Shown: positions 32,814 to 41,183 of the stretch, piece by piece
How the letters are laid out: every line of letters begins with the position of its first letter
Position numbering within the stretch: position 1 is the stretch's first letter
NCBI GenBank assembly: GCA_958352855.1
Contig: CATWQE010000001.1
Span: 196,596 to 260,595 of the forward strand
DNA: 64,000 nucleotides
DNA from: an uncultured Bacillota bacterium
GTDB taxonomy: Bacteria > Bacillota > Clostridia > Lachnospirales > Lachnospiraceae
Reading direction: 5' to 3'
The notes under the pieces: generated by a model
Seen by the model: only the letters and a program-made list of their open reading frames with translations
Told to the model about the DNA's origin: nothing
Database searches by the model: none
Position numbers and translations under genes: made by a program

Positions 32814-33554
32814 TTACTCTCTATTACAACCTTCTTTATAAGTCTGGCAAAAACAATCCCTCCTGGGATGAATTGGAATCTCTGTTAATTCGCTGCACAA
32901 TCCATCATACTGCAGCATACTTCCATAATGTATTTCACCCTGTCCCAGTAAAATTTTCAAGCACTCCACTGCCTGGAGACTGCCTATCACTCCTGCAACT
33001 GCCCCCAGTGCCGGTATAGCTTCCTCTTTCTCCGGCCTGGAAGTGACGCATTCCAAACAGGCGCTTTTTCCAGCCAGCACAGGCATCACATAACCATAAA
33101 ATCCATGTATTCCACCCTCTACCAGGGGAATCCCCTGTTTTACACAAGCTCTTCCTACTTCTTTCCTTGTGAAAATATCATCTACACAATCTACCACTAC
33201 ATCTATATGTTCCAAAAGTTTCTCTGCATTTTCTCCGGTGATGCGCTCTCCAATACATTCTAGCTGTACTTCCTGAGTACGCTTTTTTAAAAATCTTTCT
33301 GCGCAGACAACCTTCTTCTCTCCAATCTGTGACTCTTCATATAAAAACTGCCTGTTCAAATTTGACAATGCTACCACATCGTCGTCAATAAAACGAATCC
33401 TTCCAACTCCTGCCAAAGTAAGATAAGTCAAAACAGGTCCCCCAAGTCCGCCACATCCAATTACTGCCACATGGCTGTTCTTTAGCTTTTCCTGACCTTG
33501 CGCTCCAATCTGTGGTATTTTGGTCTGCCTGAGATAACGCGGCTGTAAATTCAT
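32814..33554 (-). CDS. ThiF/MoeB/HesA-family adenylyltransferase
   Basis: 246 residues. ATP-binding GCGGLGGPVLTYLTLAGVG, the RFIDDDVVALSNLNRQFLY block, CVDDIFTRKEVGRAC, and a metal-binding set with CLEC and CFC. It activates the C-terminal glycine of a ubiquitin-like sulfur carrier by adenylation. Here the partner is the MoaD-like gene one base upstream. I chose ATG 33554 because GGGAGGTGG sits upstream, inside the moaD end; the open frame begins 15 codons earlier. It probably works as MoeB for molybdopterin, though a ThiF-type role cannot be excluded. Confidence 0.85.
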   Translation of the reverse strand: MNLQPRYLRQTKIPQIGAQGQEKLKNSHVAVIGCGGLGGPVLTYLTLAGVGRIRFIDDDVVALSNLNRQFLYEESQIGEKKVVCAERFLKKRTQEVQLECIGERITGENAEKLLEHIDVVVDCVDDIFTRKEVGRACVKQGIPLVEGGIHGFYGYVMPVLAGKSACLECVTSRPEKEEAIPALGAVAGVIGSLQAVECLKILLGQGEIHYGSMLQYDGLCSELTEIPIHPRRDCFCQTYKEGCNRE

Positions 33555-33555
33555 C

Positions 33556-33777
33556 TCAACCACCTCCCACTGGTGGAAACAATGCCAGAACGTCTCCATC
33601 CTTTATGGGGTCCTCTACTTTACTGTGAAAACCATTAATCAGACAGATAGCAACCTCTTCTTTTGCAATACCCAATGTCTCCAGAATATCTGCTGTACAT
33701 CCTGCTTTTTCCGATTTAAAATAAACAATTTTTTCCCGACCCTCACGAAATGTTGCAAACAATCTCACTTCTATCAT
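33556..33777 (-). CDS. MoaD/ThiS-like sulfur carrier protein
   Basis: 73 residues starting MIEVRLFATFREGREKI and ending DVLALFPPVGGG. The C-terminal Gly-Gly is the thiocarboxylate site. GAGGATGAG precedes the ATG; the longer open frame upstream covers the terminator of the AOR gene and is not plausible. In MPT synthase the small subunit delivers sulfur to cPMP with MoaE. No MoaE is encoded in this window. Stop and start codons of this gene and the adenylyltransferase are one base apart. Confidence 0.88.
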   Translation of the reverse strand: MIEVRLFATFREGREKIVYFKSEKAGCTADILETLGIAKEEVAICLINGFHSKVEDPIKDGDVLALFPPVGGG

Positions 33778-33801
33778 AATCTCATCCTCATAATACAAAA
33801 A

Positions 33802-33823
33802 GCGGAGGGAATTACCCCTCCGC
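33802..33823 (-). terminator. Terminator after the AOR gene
   Basis: GCGGAGGG/CCCTCCGC, 8-bp stem and 6-base loop, followed on the minus strand by TTTTTG. It separates AOR from the moaD-like gene, so downstream expression needs read-through or another promoter. Confidence 0.8.
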
Positions 33824-33836
33824 CAAACTTCACAGC

Positions 33837-35636
33837 TTATTCTGTCAGTCCCAGTCTTTCCAGGGTCTCTTTTGTTGGAAATGCGTTTTCCCAACCTCTT
33901 GCCTCATAATACTGCGGCAGTGTCACCTTAATCTGACTTACCTGACCCTTTGATGGTCCAGAAGAAATCGGTTCTTCTGTGAGACGTTTTGGAAGTCTGT
34001 CATCTTCCGGTTTCATACCTGCTGCCTTATTAAACAGTCTCTCTATATTGTAGATTCTTTCTCCCACAACCAGCAATTCTTCTGCTGTATACTCTGTTCC
34101 GGTTCCTGCATTTAATAACGCTGCGTATTGTGGCGCACCTAATGCAAAGGAGGAGAAGAGACACAATCCCATGGAGTCAATAACTGCTGTCAAATCCTGG
34201 AAAATCTTACACCACTGCGCCTTGCCTTCCGTTGTTGTGCGGTCAAGCTGTTCAGGCAGTCCCAACACTTCCGGGGAAATCAGATAACCACGCACATGGC
34301 ATCCACCCCTGTTGCTGGTAGCATAAGTAATACCAATTCCCTGAATACCTCTGGCATCATAAGCCGGCATTTCCTGTTTCTTAACACTCATGGAAATTTC
34401 CGGATGACCATAAGCTTCACATAAACGATAAGAACCATCTGCCATTTTCTTTGCCAGAGGAATTTTTGCCTCCCCCATGCGTTTTGTCCATTCAATAATG
34501 GCTTCACTGCTTCCCCATGTAAGAGGAATTCCCTCGCACTCTTCTTCTTTTATGTAACCTTTGTCATATAATTCCATGGCCGCTGCAATGGTACAAGGAG
34601 TAGAAATCGCATCTAATCCATATTCATTACACCACATATTTGCCACATCAATAGCATTCAGATCATTCAGTCCGCAGTTACCGCCGTATGCCCACAAGGG
34701 TTCATATTCCGGTCCGCCAACTACCTTGCCATCTACATCAACAACTCTTCCGCATGCAATAGGGCATCTGTGACATGCTGCATTTTTTACCAGATATTTC
34801 TCCTTTAATGTTTCTCCTGAAATATCATCTGCTTCCGGATAATAGGATTCCTGCCAGTTTTTGGTGGGGAAGGAACCTGTATTGTTAATAATATTTACCA
34901 GAACTGCGGTTCCATAAGTAGGAAGCCCTCCTCCGGTAACTCCATTTGCCCGTATCATTTTATTACATTCCTGTGACGCTTCTTTCAAAGCATCTTTATC
35001 ATAAGGTTCAATTACTTTCCTGCTTGCAGTTACAGTAATTGCTTTAAGATTTTTGGAACCCATGACGGCTCCTACACCGCTTCGGCCTGCTGCCCTGTCC
35101 TTATCATTCATAATTGCTGCCAGCAGAGATAAATGTTCACCTGCCGGACCAATATTCAACACATGGCATCCAGGATGAGCTTCTTTTAACTTTTCATCTG
35201 TCTCTTCACTTAACATTCCCACATAATCTCCTGCAGGAAGAAGCTCAATTTTATCATCTTCAATATTAATATATGTCCATTCCGGCGCTTTTCCTTCTAC
35301 AATAATCGCATCCCAGCCGGCATATTTCAGTTTTGCACCCCAAATTCCGCCAGAATTGGAGGATGCAATCATTCCTGTAAGCGGAGACTTTGTAACTACC
35401 ATATATCGTCCTGAAGTAGGAGATGCAGTACCTGTCATGGGTCCTGTAATATAAATCAGCTTATTTTCTTCAGATAAGGGCTCCACAGTTGCAACGCCTT
35501 CATCATAAAGCATTTTTGTTCCAAGACCTCTGCCGCCAATAAACTTTTTGGCTAATTCCATGTCCAGATTTTCAACTTTCACTTCTCCTGTGGTCAGGTT
35601 TATACGCGCCAGTTTTCCATTGTAAGATGTTTTCAT
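33837..35636 (-). CDS. Aldehyde ferredoxin oxidoreductase family tungsten enzyme
   Basis: 599 residues, the usual AOR length. The N-terminal domain (YNGKLARINLTTGEV, FIGGRGLGTKML, SGRYMVVTKSPLTG, SSNSGGIWG) and the pterin-binding part (GRSGVGAVMGSKNLKAI) are typical. The [4Fe-4S] cluster ligands are in CHRCPIAC plus a later Cys in DSMGLCLFS. Enzymes of this group hold a tungsto-bispterin and oxidise aldehydes to acids, or the reverse, with ferredoxin. A clear AGGGAGG ribosome site precedes the ATG. No dedicated ferredoxin-like small subunit is adjacent. The leader matches the Moco/Tuco riboswitch. The exact substrate is unknown. Confidence 0.92.
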   Translation of the reverse strand: MKTSYNGKLARINLTTGEVKVENLDMELAKKFIGGRGLGTKMLYDEGVATVEPLSEENKLIYITGPMTGTASPTSGRYMVVTKSPLTGMIASSNSGGIWGAKLKYAGWDAIIVEGKAPEWTYINIEDDKIELLPAGDYVGMLSEETDEKLKEAHPGCHVLNIGPAGEHLSLLAAIMNDKDRAAGRSGVGAVMGSKNLKAITVTASRKVIEPYDKDALKEASQECNKMIRANGVTGGGLPTYGTAVLVNIINNTGSFPTKNWQESYYPEADDISGETLKEKYLVKNAACHRCPIACGRVVDVDGKVVGGPEYEPLWAYGGNCGLNDLNAIDVANMWCNEYGLDAISTPCTIAAAMELYDKGYIKEEECEGIPLTWGSSEAIIEWTKRMGEAKIPLAKKMADGSYRLCEAYGHPEISMSVKKQEMPAYDARGIQGIGITYATSNRGGCHVRGYLISPEVLGLPEQLDRTTTEGKAQWCKIFQDLTAVIDSMGLCLFSSFALGAPQYAALLNAGTGTEYTAEELLVVGERIYNIERLFNKAAGMKPEDDRLPKRLTEEPISSGPSKGQVSQIKVTLPQYYEARGWENAFPTKETLERLGLTE

Positions 35637-35697
35637 AAAAATACCTCCCTTTTGCCTGTTTTAAAGCATTGCTTCATATGACTTTAGTTTCAGCTAC

Positions 35698-35781
35698 AAA
35701 ATCCTTTCCAAACGCGGGAGGCATTGATTAAGCGGTCAATACCCATTGGTCAAGTTCCCTAGAACAAGACTCGGATTTATA
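35698..35781 (-). ncRNA. Moco/Tuco (molybdenum/tungsten cofactor) riboswitch candidate
   Basis: On the minus strand the leader contains AGGGAAC (35760-35754), then TTGACC and TTGACCGC, and then GCCTCCCG and TTTGGAAAGGAT (35721-35701). The last blocks match the strongly conserved 3' part of the Moco element of E. coli moaA, which reads GCCTCCCGTATCTGGAAAGG. The short middle fits the Tuco variant that lacks one stem. It lies between a good promoter and the AOR start. The match was made from memory, not by a covariance search. Confidence 0.8.
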
Positions 35782-35787
35782 ATATAT

Positions 35788-35816
35788 ATTATACATTATC
35801 ATATATATTTTTTCAA
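35788..35816 (-). promoter_or_regulatory. Promoter of the AOR operon
   Basis: TTGAAA (35816-35811), 17 bases, TATAAT (35793-35788) on the minus strand; transcription would begin just before the riboswitch. Confidence 0.75.
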
Positions 35817-35873
35817 TATAGAAAACGTTTTTATATATTTTATACAATATTTAGGAATTTTATCATCTTTCCC

Positions 35874-37412
35874 TCACAACTTCTGAAGGCAATAAGGTAA
35901 CTGTAAAGTTTCCAATGCCTGTATTTCCCTTTTATTACAACTAAAAATAAGCACCTGGGAATAATGCTCATGAAGCCACTTTAAGGTACTGCAAAGCCGC
36001 TTGTCATCATACATGGCAAAGGTTTCGTCCAACACCAGAGGCAGTTCTTCCTCCTGACAGAGAATTTCCCCACATGCCAGACGCAGCGCAAGATAAACCT
36101 GTTCTACCGTACCAAAACTCACCTGATGCAAAGCCAGAAGTCTTCCATCCTGATTCAAATAAATATGAAAGTCTTCGTCTAAAATAATCTGCTGATATTT
36201 ACCCTTAGTAAGACTGCAAAGAATCTGGGACAGCTTCTTCTGGAGCGCTCCTCCTGTCTTTTTCTGCATTCTGGCTGCTGCTTCCCCTATTCTCTGCTCT
36301 GCTTCTAAAAGGTCTTGAATCTCCTTTCTGGATTCCAGAATTTCTCCCTGGTTTTCCCTTGCTTCTTCATACTCCTCCTGAAGATTCTCCAGCTTTCTCT
36401 GCCGCTCTTTCAGATTTTCTTCCAACATACTAAGTCGTTCCTGAAGCTTTACCCTGCCGACCCTGCCGGTATCTGTCTGCTGTACTTTGTCGTTTACAGA
36501 ACTCTTTGCTGTACCGGTAAAGAACAGTGGAAGCAAATATACTGCCGCCAGAAATACTCCCCACAGCAGCGCAATATACCAGGGGGCCTCTCCAAATATA
36601 GACAATAGGAAAAACACCAAAAATCCTGCTACTCCCAGAAAAAGCACCCACTTCCTGCCCGGCATTTCTTTTTGTAGCTCTCTTTCTGCTTTTCCAGTCT
36701 CCTGTTTTTGACCTTCTTCTCTTGCAAGCTTTGCAGCCTGAATCTGAAGCTCCTGCTGTTTTTGCTTCAGATTGCGGATTTCTTCCTTCTCATGACTGAT
36801 TTCATATGCCAGCCGCTCCTCTTCTTTTTCTTTTTTCTGAACTGCCAGCTCCTGCCGCTTTTCCTGGTTTTTTCTTTTCTTTTTCAGAATTTCTACTGCT
36901 TTTTCCGGGTCAAAGCTCATATCTCCGGAGCCCTGAAATTCTGCCAGATAGTCCCTCAGCTCCTTGTAAAGCCCCTCCTGGGTGGTGCTTTTTGCCTGTC
37001 CCACAGATACTGTATTGCAATACACAACTTCCGAAATATTTCCAAGGAGCATGTCCAAATCCCCATCTTTTACAGACAACAATTCTCCGTCTGTCTCACA
37101 AAACAGCACTGCCTCTTCCCTGTTTTTCTGAAAATTCCGTTCTAACCTGAAACGCTTTTCCCCACAGGTAAAGGTCATAGCTCCCTCATACCATCCCGCA
37201 TGTTCCCAGGGCGCATACTTGTTATAGGTGTCTGTTTTGGAAGCACGCCCCCTCAGACGTTTCATGCCAAAAAGCATGCTTTGCAAAAAGCTGTGAATAG
37301 TGGATTTTCCACTTTCGTTTTCCCCGTAAATCACATTAATTCCCTGCTTTAGAATCAGTTCTTTATTCTGAAATCTGCCGAAATTTTTAAGGTTCAACTT
37401 ATTAATAATCAT
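35874..37412 (-). CDS. YhaN/SbcC-like SMC-type ATPase with internal membrane helices
   Basis: 512 residues. The N-terminal half of an ABC/SMC ATPase has P-loop GENESGKST at 30-38, followed by a coiled coil (about 165-245), two membrane helices in the middle (WVLFLGVAGFLVFFLLSIFG; WYIALLWGVFLAAVYLLPLFF), a second coil, and the C-terminal half with signature-like SFGTVEQVYLALRLACG and Walker B LPLVLDETFAMYD. This matches YhaN of Bacillus, where it pairs with the nuclease-like YhaO. It overlaps that partner by four bases. The helices probably anchor the coil tip in the membrane. Role in DNA end processing is inferred. Confidence 0.8.
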   Translation of the reverse strand: MIINKLNLKNFGRFQNKELILKQGINVIYGENESGKSTIHSFLQSMLFGMKRLRGRASKTDTYNKYAPWEHAGWYEGAMTFTCGEKRFRLERNFQKNREEAVLFCETDGELLSVKDGDLDMLLGNISEVVYCNTVSVGQAKSTTQEGLYKELRDYLAEFQGSGDMSFDPEKAVEILKKKRKNQEKRQELAVQKKEKEEERLAYEISHEKEEIRNLKQKQQELQIQAAKLAREEGQKQETGKAERELQKEMPGRKWVLFLGVAGFLVFFLLSIFGEAPWYIALLWGVFLAAVYLLPLFFTGTAKSSVNDKVQQTDTGRVGRVKLQERLSMLEENLKERQRKLENLQEEYEEARENQGEILESRKEIQDLLEAEQRIGEAAARMQKKTGGALQKKLSQILCSLTKGKYQQIILDEDFHIYLNQDGRLLALHQVSFGTVEQVYLALRLACGEILCQEEELPLVLDETFAMYDDKRLCSTLKWLHEHYSQVLIFSCNKREIQALETLQLPYCLQKL

Positions 37413-38476
37413 AGCAGTTCCTCCCCTGATTCTAACAGTGCCTCTATGCCAAGGCGGAGAATTTTTTCCTCCTCTTCTGAGAGATGTTCCATGTCAAAAG
37501 CCCTGATATACTCTTCCAGCACACTGCCTTCATATTCTTCCAAAAGCTTTCTTATAGAATAAGCCCTGCGGGTATGGTCTTCCAGACTTACAACATTCCC
37601 CAGCCTTTTCAAACTCTCTGGCAAAAACTCTGTATGCTTCCCACGTATTCCTTCCAGAAAAATGGTATAAATATGCTGTCTTCCATGCTCTTCCAAAACT
37701 CTCTCAAGGGTATTTTCCAGAGCTACCTGGGTGGTTCTTTCTGTGACCTGCAGCTTAAATCTTTTATACTCCCGCACAGAATAAGGCACAGAGGCAATTC
37801 TTGTGCCATCTTTGCTACATTCTCCTTTGATAAAGCCATGATGCCCTGTTTCGTTTTTGTCCAGCGGTTCCAGAGACCCCGGGTACGCCAGATAATTTTC
37901 CTCCAGAATCTCAGGTTTATGGATATGTCCCAGAGCAATATAGTCAAAACCAGACCTGCGAAAAGTATCTGCGCTCATAGGAATATGCTTTTCATCCCCT
38001 CCATGCGCCAGGAGAATGTTCCATAGCATGGGACTGTCTTTTGACACCTTTATCCCATCATAAAGTGGGCTGGAAATTTCCCGGCTGTGATAGCTAAAGC
38101 CCCAGACCCTGGTTTTCAGCTCCGGGAAATCCACATAGGCAAGCTTTTCTTCTTCCAGCCAATGTACATTGGGCGCCCACGCAATTCGTCTGGAAGGTCG
38201 TTCTCCTTTAATATAATCATGATTTCCTGCAATCAGGACAATCTGCACCTTTGGAATGGACGCAAAGAGGGCGTTTACTTCCTTTAATTCTCTGGTAAGA
38301 GGCTGTCTGTGAAATAAATCTCCCGCAATGAGAAACAGGCTGGCATTTTCTCTGCCAGCCTGCTGTATCACTTTCTTGAAGCTTTCCCAGATTTCCCGTC
38401 TTCTATCCTCACTCCAGGGACAGCCTTTATCCGGCTGCATGCCCAAATGAACATCTGCAATATGGAAAAATCTCAT
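37409..38476 (-). CDS. YhaO/SbcD-like metallophosphoesterase (DNA repair exonuclease family)
   Basis: 355 residues. Calcineurin-like phosphoesterase motifs: DVHLG (8-12), GDLFHRQ (about 52-58), GNHDYIK (about 84-90), LLAHGG and ALGHIHKPE, giving a complete di-metal site. It forms an Mre11/Rad50-like pair with the YhaN-like ATPase (four-base ATGA overlap). It starts 17 bases after asnS, so asnS-yhaO-yhaN may be co-transcribed. Confidence 0.85.
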   Translation of the reverse strand: MRFFHIADVHLGMQPDKGCPWSEDRRREIWESFKKVIQQAGRENASLFLIAGDLFHRQPLTRELKEVNALFASIPKVQIVLIAGNHDYIKGERPSRRIAWAPNVHWLEEEKLAYVDFPELKTRVWGFSYHSREISSPLYDGIKVSKDSPMLWNILLAHGGDEKHIPMSADTFRRSGFDYIALGHIHKPEILEENYLAYPGSLEPLDKNETGHHGFIKGECSKDGTRIASVPYSVREYKRFKLQVTERTTQVALENTLERVLEEHGRQHIYTIFLEGIRGKHTEFLPESLKRLGNVVSLEDHTRRAYSIRKLLEEYEGSVLEEYIRAFDMEHLSEEEEKILRLGIEALLESGEELL

Positions 38477-38493
38477 GGTACTGCCTTTCTCTC

Positions 38494-39885
38494 TTATAAT
38501 TCACAATTATTTACCGTTCTTGGGAATGGAATTACGTCACGAATGTTCTGCATACCTGTCAGGTACATAACGCAGCGCTCAAAGCCCAGACCAAAGCCTG
38601 CATGACGGGTAGAACCGTATTTACGCAGGTCTAAATAGAAGTCATAGTCCTCTTTTTTCAATCCCAGTTCATCCATTCTTGCACAAAGCTTCTCATAAGA
38701 ATCCTCTCTCTGGCTTCCTCCGATGATTTCTCCGATTCCAGGAACCAGACAGTCCATAGCTGCAACTGTCTTGTTATCCTCATTGAGCTTCATGTAAAAT
38801 GCCTTAATTTCCTTTGGATAATCTGTAACAAAGACAGGACGCTTGTATACCTGCTCAGTGAGATATCTCTCATGCTCTGTCTGTAAATCACAGCCCCAGT
38901 ATACCTTGTAATCAAACTTATCGTTTGCTTTTTCCAGAATTTCAATGGCTTCTGTATAAGTTACATGACCAAACTCAGAGTTTAATACATGGTTTAATCT
39001 GTCCAGAAGTCCTTTGTCAATGAATGAGTTAAAGAAGTTCATTTCTTCCGGCGCATGCTCCAGCACATAGCGGATGACATATTTCAGCATATTTTCTGCT
39101 AACGCCATGTTGTCATCTAAGTCTGCAAAGGCCATTTCCGGCTCAATCATCCAGAACTCTGCCGCATGACGGGTGGTATTGGAGTTTTCTGCCCGGAAGG
39201 TTGGTCCGAAAGTATAAATGTTACGGAATGCCTGCGCATAAGTTTCACCATTTAACTGACCGCTTACGGTAAGATTGGTTGGCTTTCTGAAGAAATCCTG
39301 TGTAAAGTCTACTTTTCCTTCTTCTGTTTTCGGAATATTGTTTAAATCCATGGTGGTTACCTGGAACATTTCTCCTGCGCCTTCGCAGTCACTTCCTGTA
39401 ATCAGTGGAGTGTGGACATATACAAAGCCTCTCTCCTGGAAGAACTGATGAATGGCAAAAGCAATCAGGGAGCGCACCCGGAACACTGCCTGGAAGGTAT
39501 TGGTTCTTGGTCTTAAATGGGAAATAGTTCTCAAATATTCCATGGAATGGCGTTTCTTCTGCAAAGGATAATCTGCTGCAGAATCTCCCTCAACAAAAAT
39601 CTCTGTTGCCTGGATTTCAAAAGGCTGTTTTGCCTGAGGTGTTGGAACCAGAGTTCCTTTTACAATAATTGCTGCCCCTACATTTAATTTAGAAATCTCC
39701 TGGAAATTTTCCATGGTATCATGGTAAACCACCTGGAGAGTTTCAAAAAAACTTCCGTCATGAAGTACAATGAATCCGAAGGTCTTAGAATCCCGGACGC
39801 TTCTCACCCAGCCGCCTACAGTGATTTCCTTGTCCAGATACTGCTCTGTGTCTTTGTAAATCTCTTTTACTGTTGTTAACTGCAT
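38494..39885 (-). CDS. asnS: Asparaginyl-tRNA synthetase
   Basis: 463 residues. The N-terminal OB-fold binds the anticodon (ITVGGWVRSVRDSKTFGFIVLHDG). Class II motifs follow: HLRPRTNTFQAVFRVRS, FRAENSNTTRHAAEFWMIEPEMAF (shown trimmed; motif 2), and GFGLGFERCVMYLTGMQNIRD (motif 3). It charges tRNA-Asn with asparagine. ATG 39885 has AAGGAG upstream; an earlier open frame of 11 codons lacks support. It has its own promoter and a hairpin-containing leader that is not a T-box. Confidence 0.95.
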   Translation of the reverse strand: MQLTTVKEIYKDTEQYLDKEITVGGWVRSVRDSKTFGFIVLHDGSFFETLQVVYHDTMENFQEISKLNVGAAIIVKGTLVPTPQAKQPFEIQATEIFVEGDSAADYPLQKKRHSMEYLRTISHLRPRTNTFQAVFRVRSLIAFAIHQFFQERGFVYVHTPLITGSDCEGAGEMFQVTTMDLNNIPKTEEGKVDFTQDFFRKPTNLTVSGQLNGETYAQAFRNIYTFGPTFRAENSNTTRHAAEFWMIEPEMAFADLDDNMALAENMLKYVIRYVLEHAPEEMNFFNSFIDKGLLDRLNHVLNSEFGHVTYTEAIEILEKANDKFDYKVYWGCDLQTEHERYLTEQVYKRPVFVTDYPKEIKAFYMKLNEDNKTVAAMDCLVPGIGEIIGGSQREDSYEKLCARMDELGLKKEDYDFYLDLRKYGSTRHAGFGLGFERCVMYLTGMQNIRDVIPFPRTVNNCEL

Positions 39886-39968
39886 ATGTCTGTCTCCTTC
39901 TTTGTATTTTATCAGCACAAATGCTGAGATTTATTGCCATTTCTGGTGCTTCGCACCAATTTCCTTAT

Positions 39969-39997
39969 AGTATATCTCATTGCCCTGTTCAGTGCAA
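39969..39997 (-). promoter_or_regulatory. asnS promoter and leader
   Basis: TTGCAC (39997-39992), 17 bases, TATACT (39974-39969) on minus. The ~80-base leader has two short hairpins, GGTGC-GAA-GCACC and TCAGCA-TTTG-TGCTGA. No T-box consensus is visible. Confidence 0.65.
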
Positions 39998-40031
39998 GGA
40001 TAAAGTGCTGTTTTCACACAGGTCTTCTGTT

Positions 40032-41150
40032 TTACATTAAATTCTCCGGATTCAATCCCTCTAATTCCGGCACCACAAACCGTCCGTCCTTGCGTACCAG
40101 AACATCATCAAAGTACATTTCTCCACCGCCGTATTCCGGTCTCTGAATCAGCACCAAATCCCAGTGAATTGCTGAGTGGTTTCCATTTGGCGCCTCGTTT
40201 TCATAGCATCTGCCCGGAGTAATATGGATAGAGCCCTGGATTTTCTCATCAAACAAGGTATCCTTCATAGGGTGCAGCACATTTGGATTCACACCAATGG
40301 CAAACTCTCCAATATAGCGGGCTCCTTCATCAATATCCAACACTTTGTTAATTCTCTCTGTATCATTGGCTGTAGCTTTGACAATCTTTCCATCCTTAAA
40401 TTCAAAGGAAATATTCTCATAGGTAAAGCCCTGGAATGCAGATGGAGTGTTATAAGTCAGGGTTCCGTTTATGGAATCTCTTACTGGCGCTGTGAAGATT
40501 TCTCCATCTGGAATATTACATTCGCCGCTGCATGGAATCACCGGAATGCCTTTGATGGAAAATGTAAGGTCTGTGCCAGGTCCTGTGATTCTTACTTTGT
40601 CTGTGCGCTCCATATATTTCACCAATGGCTCCATAGCCTTTGCCATTTTTTCGTAATCTACCGTACACACATCAAAATAAAAGTCTTCAAAAGCTTCCAG
40701 ACTGGTATTGGAAAGCTGTGCCATGGATGCGTTTGGATATCTCAAAACCACCCATTTTGTTTTTGGCACGCGGATATTCCCATGAACCGGTGTGCTGTAA
40801 TAGGTTTCATACAGATTCAGTTTTTCTGCAGGCACATCTGCTTTTTCAGATACATTGTCGCCACCGCGGATTCCAATATAGCAGTCCATCTTAGCCATCT
40901 CTGCACCGTCAATTTCTGCCATAAGCTGTAGCTGTTCTTTAGTACAGCCCAGCAGCATTTCTCTGTCCATCTGCGGGTCTGTGAAATGTGGAAATGGAAT
41001 TCCCCCTGCCTCATAAATTTCTTTCATTAACTGTCTTGCCAGAGGTTTGGTATCCTGTCCTACATAATTAAGATATACCTTTTCCCCTTTCTGCACTCTA
41101 CAGGAATGATGCACCAGTATTTTTGCCAGTTTTTTAATTCTTTCGTCCAT
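40032..41150 (-). CDS. M29-family metallo-aminopeptidase (AmpS/PepS type)
   Basis: 372 residues. Metal-site motifs of the M29 family: SGECNIPDGEIFTAPV (two Glu), ARYIGEFAIGVN, and NGNHSAIHWDLVLI with His and Asp. It removes N-terminal residues from peptides in the cytoplasm, usually with Co2+ or Zn2+. It lies 33 bases after the stop of the unknown 817-residue protein in the same direction, so a methyltransferase - secreted protein - aminopeptidase run is possible. Confidence 0.9.
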   Translation of the reverse strand: MDERIKKLAKILVHHSCRVQKGEKVYLNYVGQDTKPLARQLMKEIYEAGGIPFPHFTDPQMDREMLLGCTKEQLQLMAEIDGAEMAKMDCYIGIRGGDNVSEKADVPAEKLNLYETYYSTPVHGNIRVPKTKWVVLRYPNASMAQLSNTSLEAFEDFYFDVCTVDYEKMAKAMEPLVKYMERTDKVRITGPGTDLTFSIKGIPVIPCSGECNIPDGEIFTAPVRDSINGTLTYNTPSAFQGFTYENISFEFKDGKIVKATANDTERINKVLDIDEGARYIGEFAIGVNPNVLHPMKDTLFDEKIQGSIHITPGRCYENEAPNGNHSAIHWDLVLIQRPEYGGGEMYFDDVLVRKDGRFVVPELEGLNPENLM

Positions 41151-41183
41151 GTTAAAAATCTCCTTTCTGTTTTACCTTACTCT

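Noticed and set aside
39886..40031. T-box riboswitch upstream of asnS
   Set aside because: The leader is short with two small hairpins; there is no T-box sequence (TGGNACCGCG-like) and no long antiterminator.
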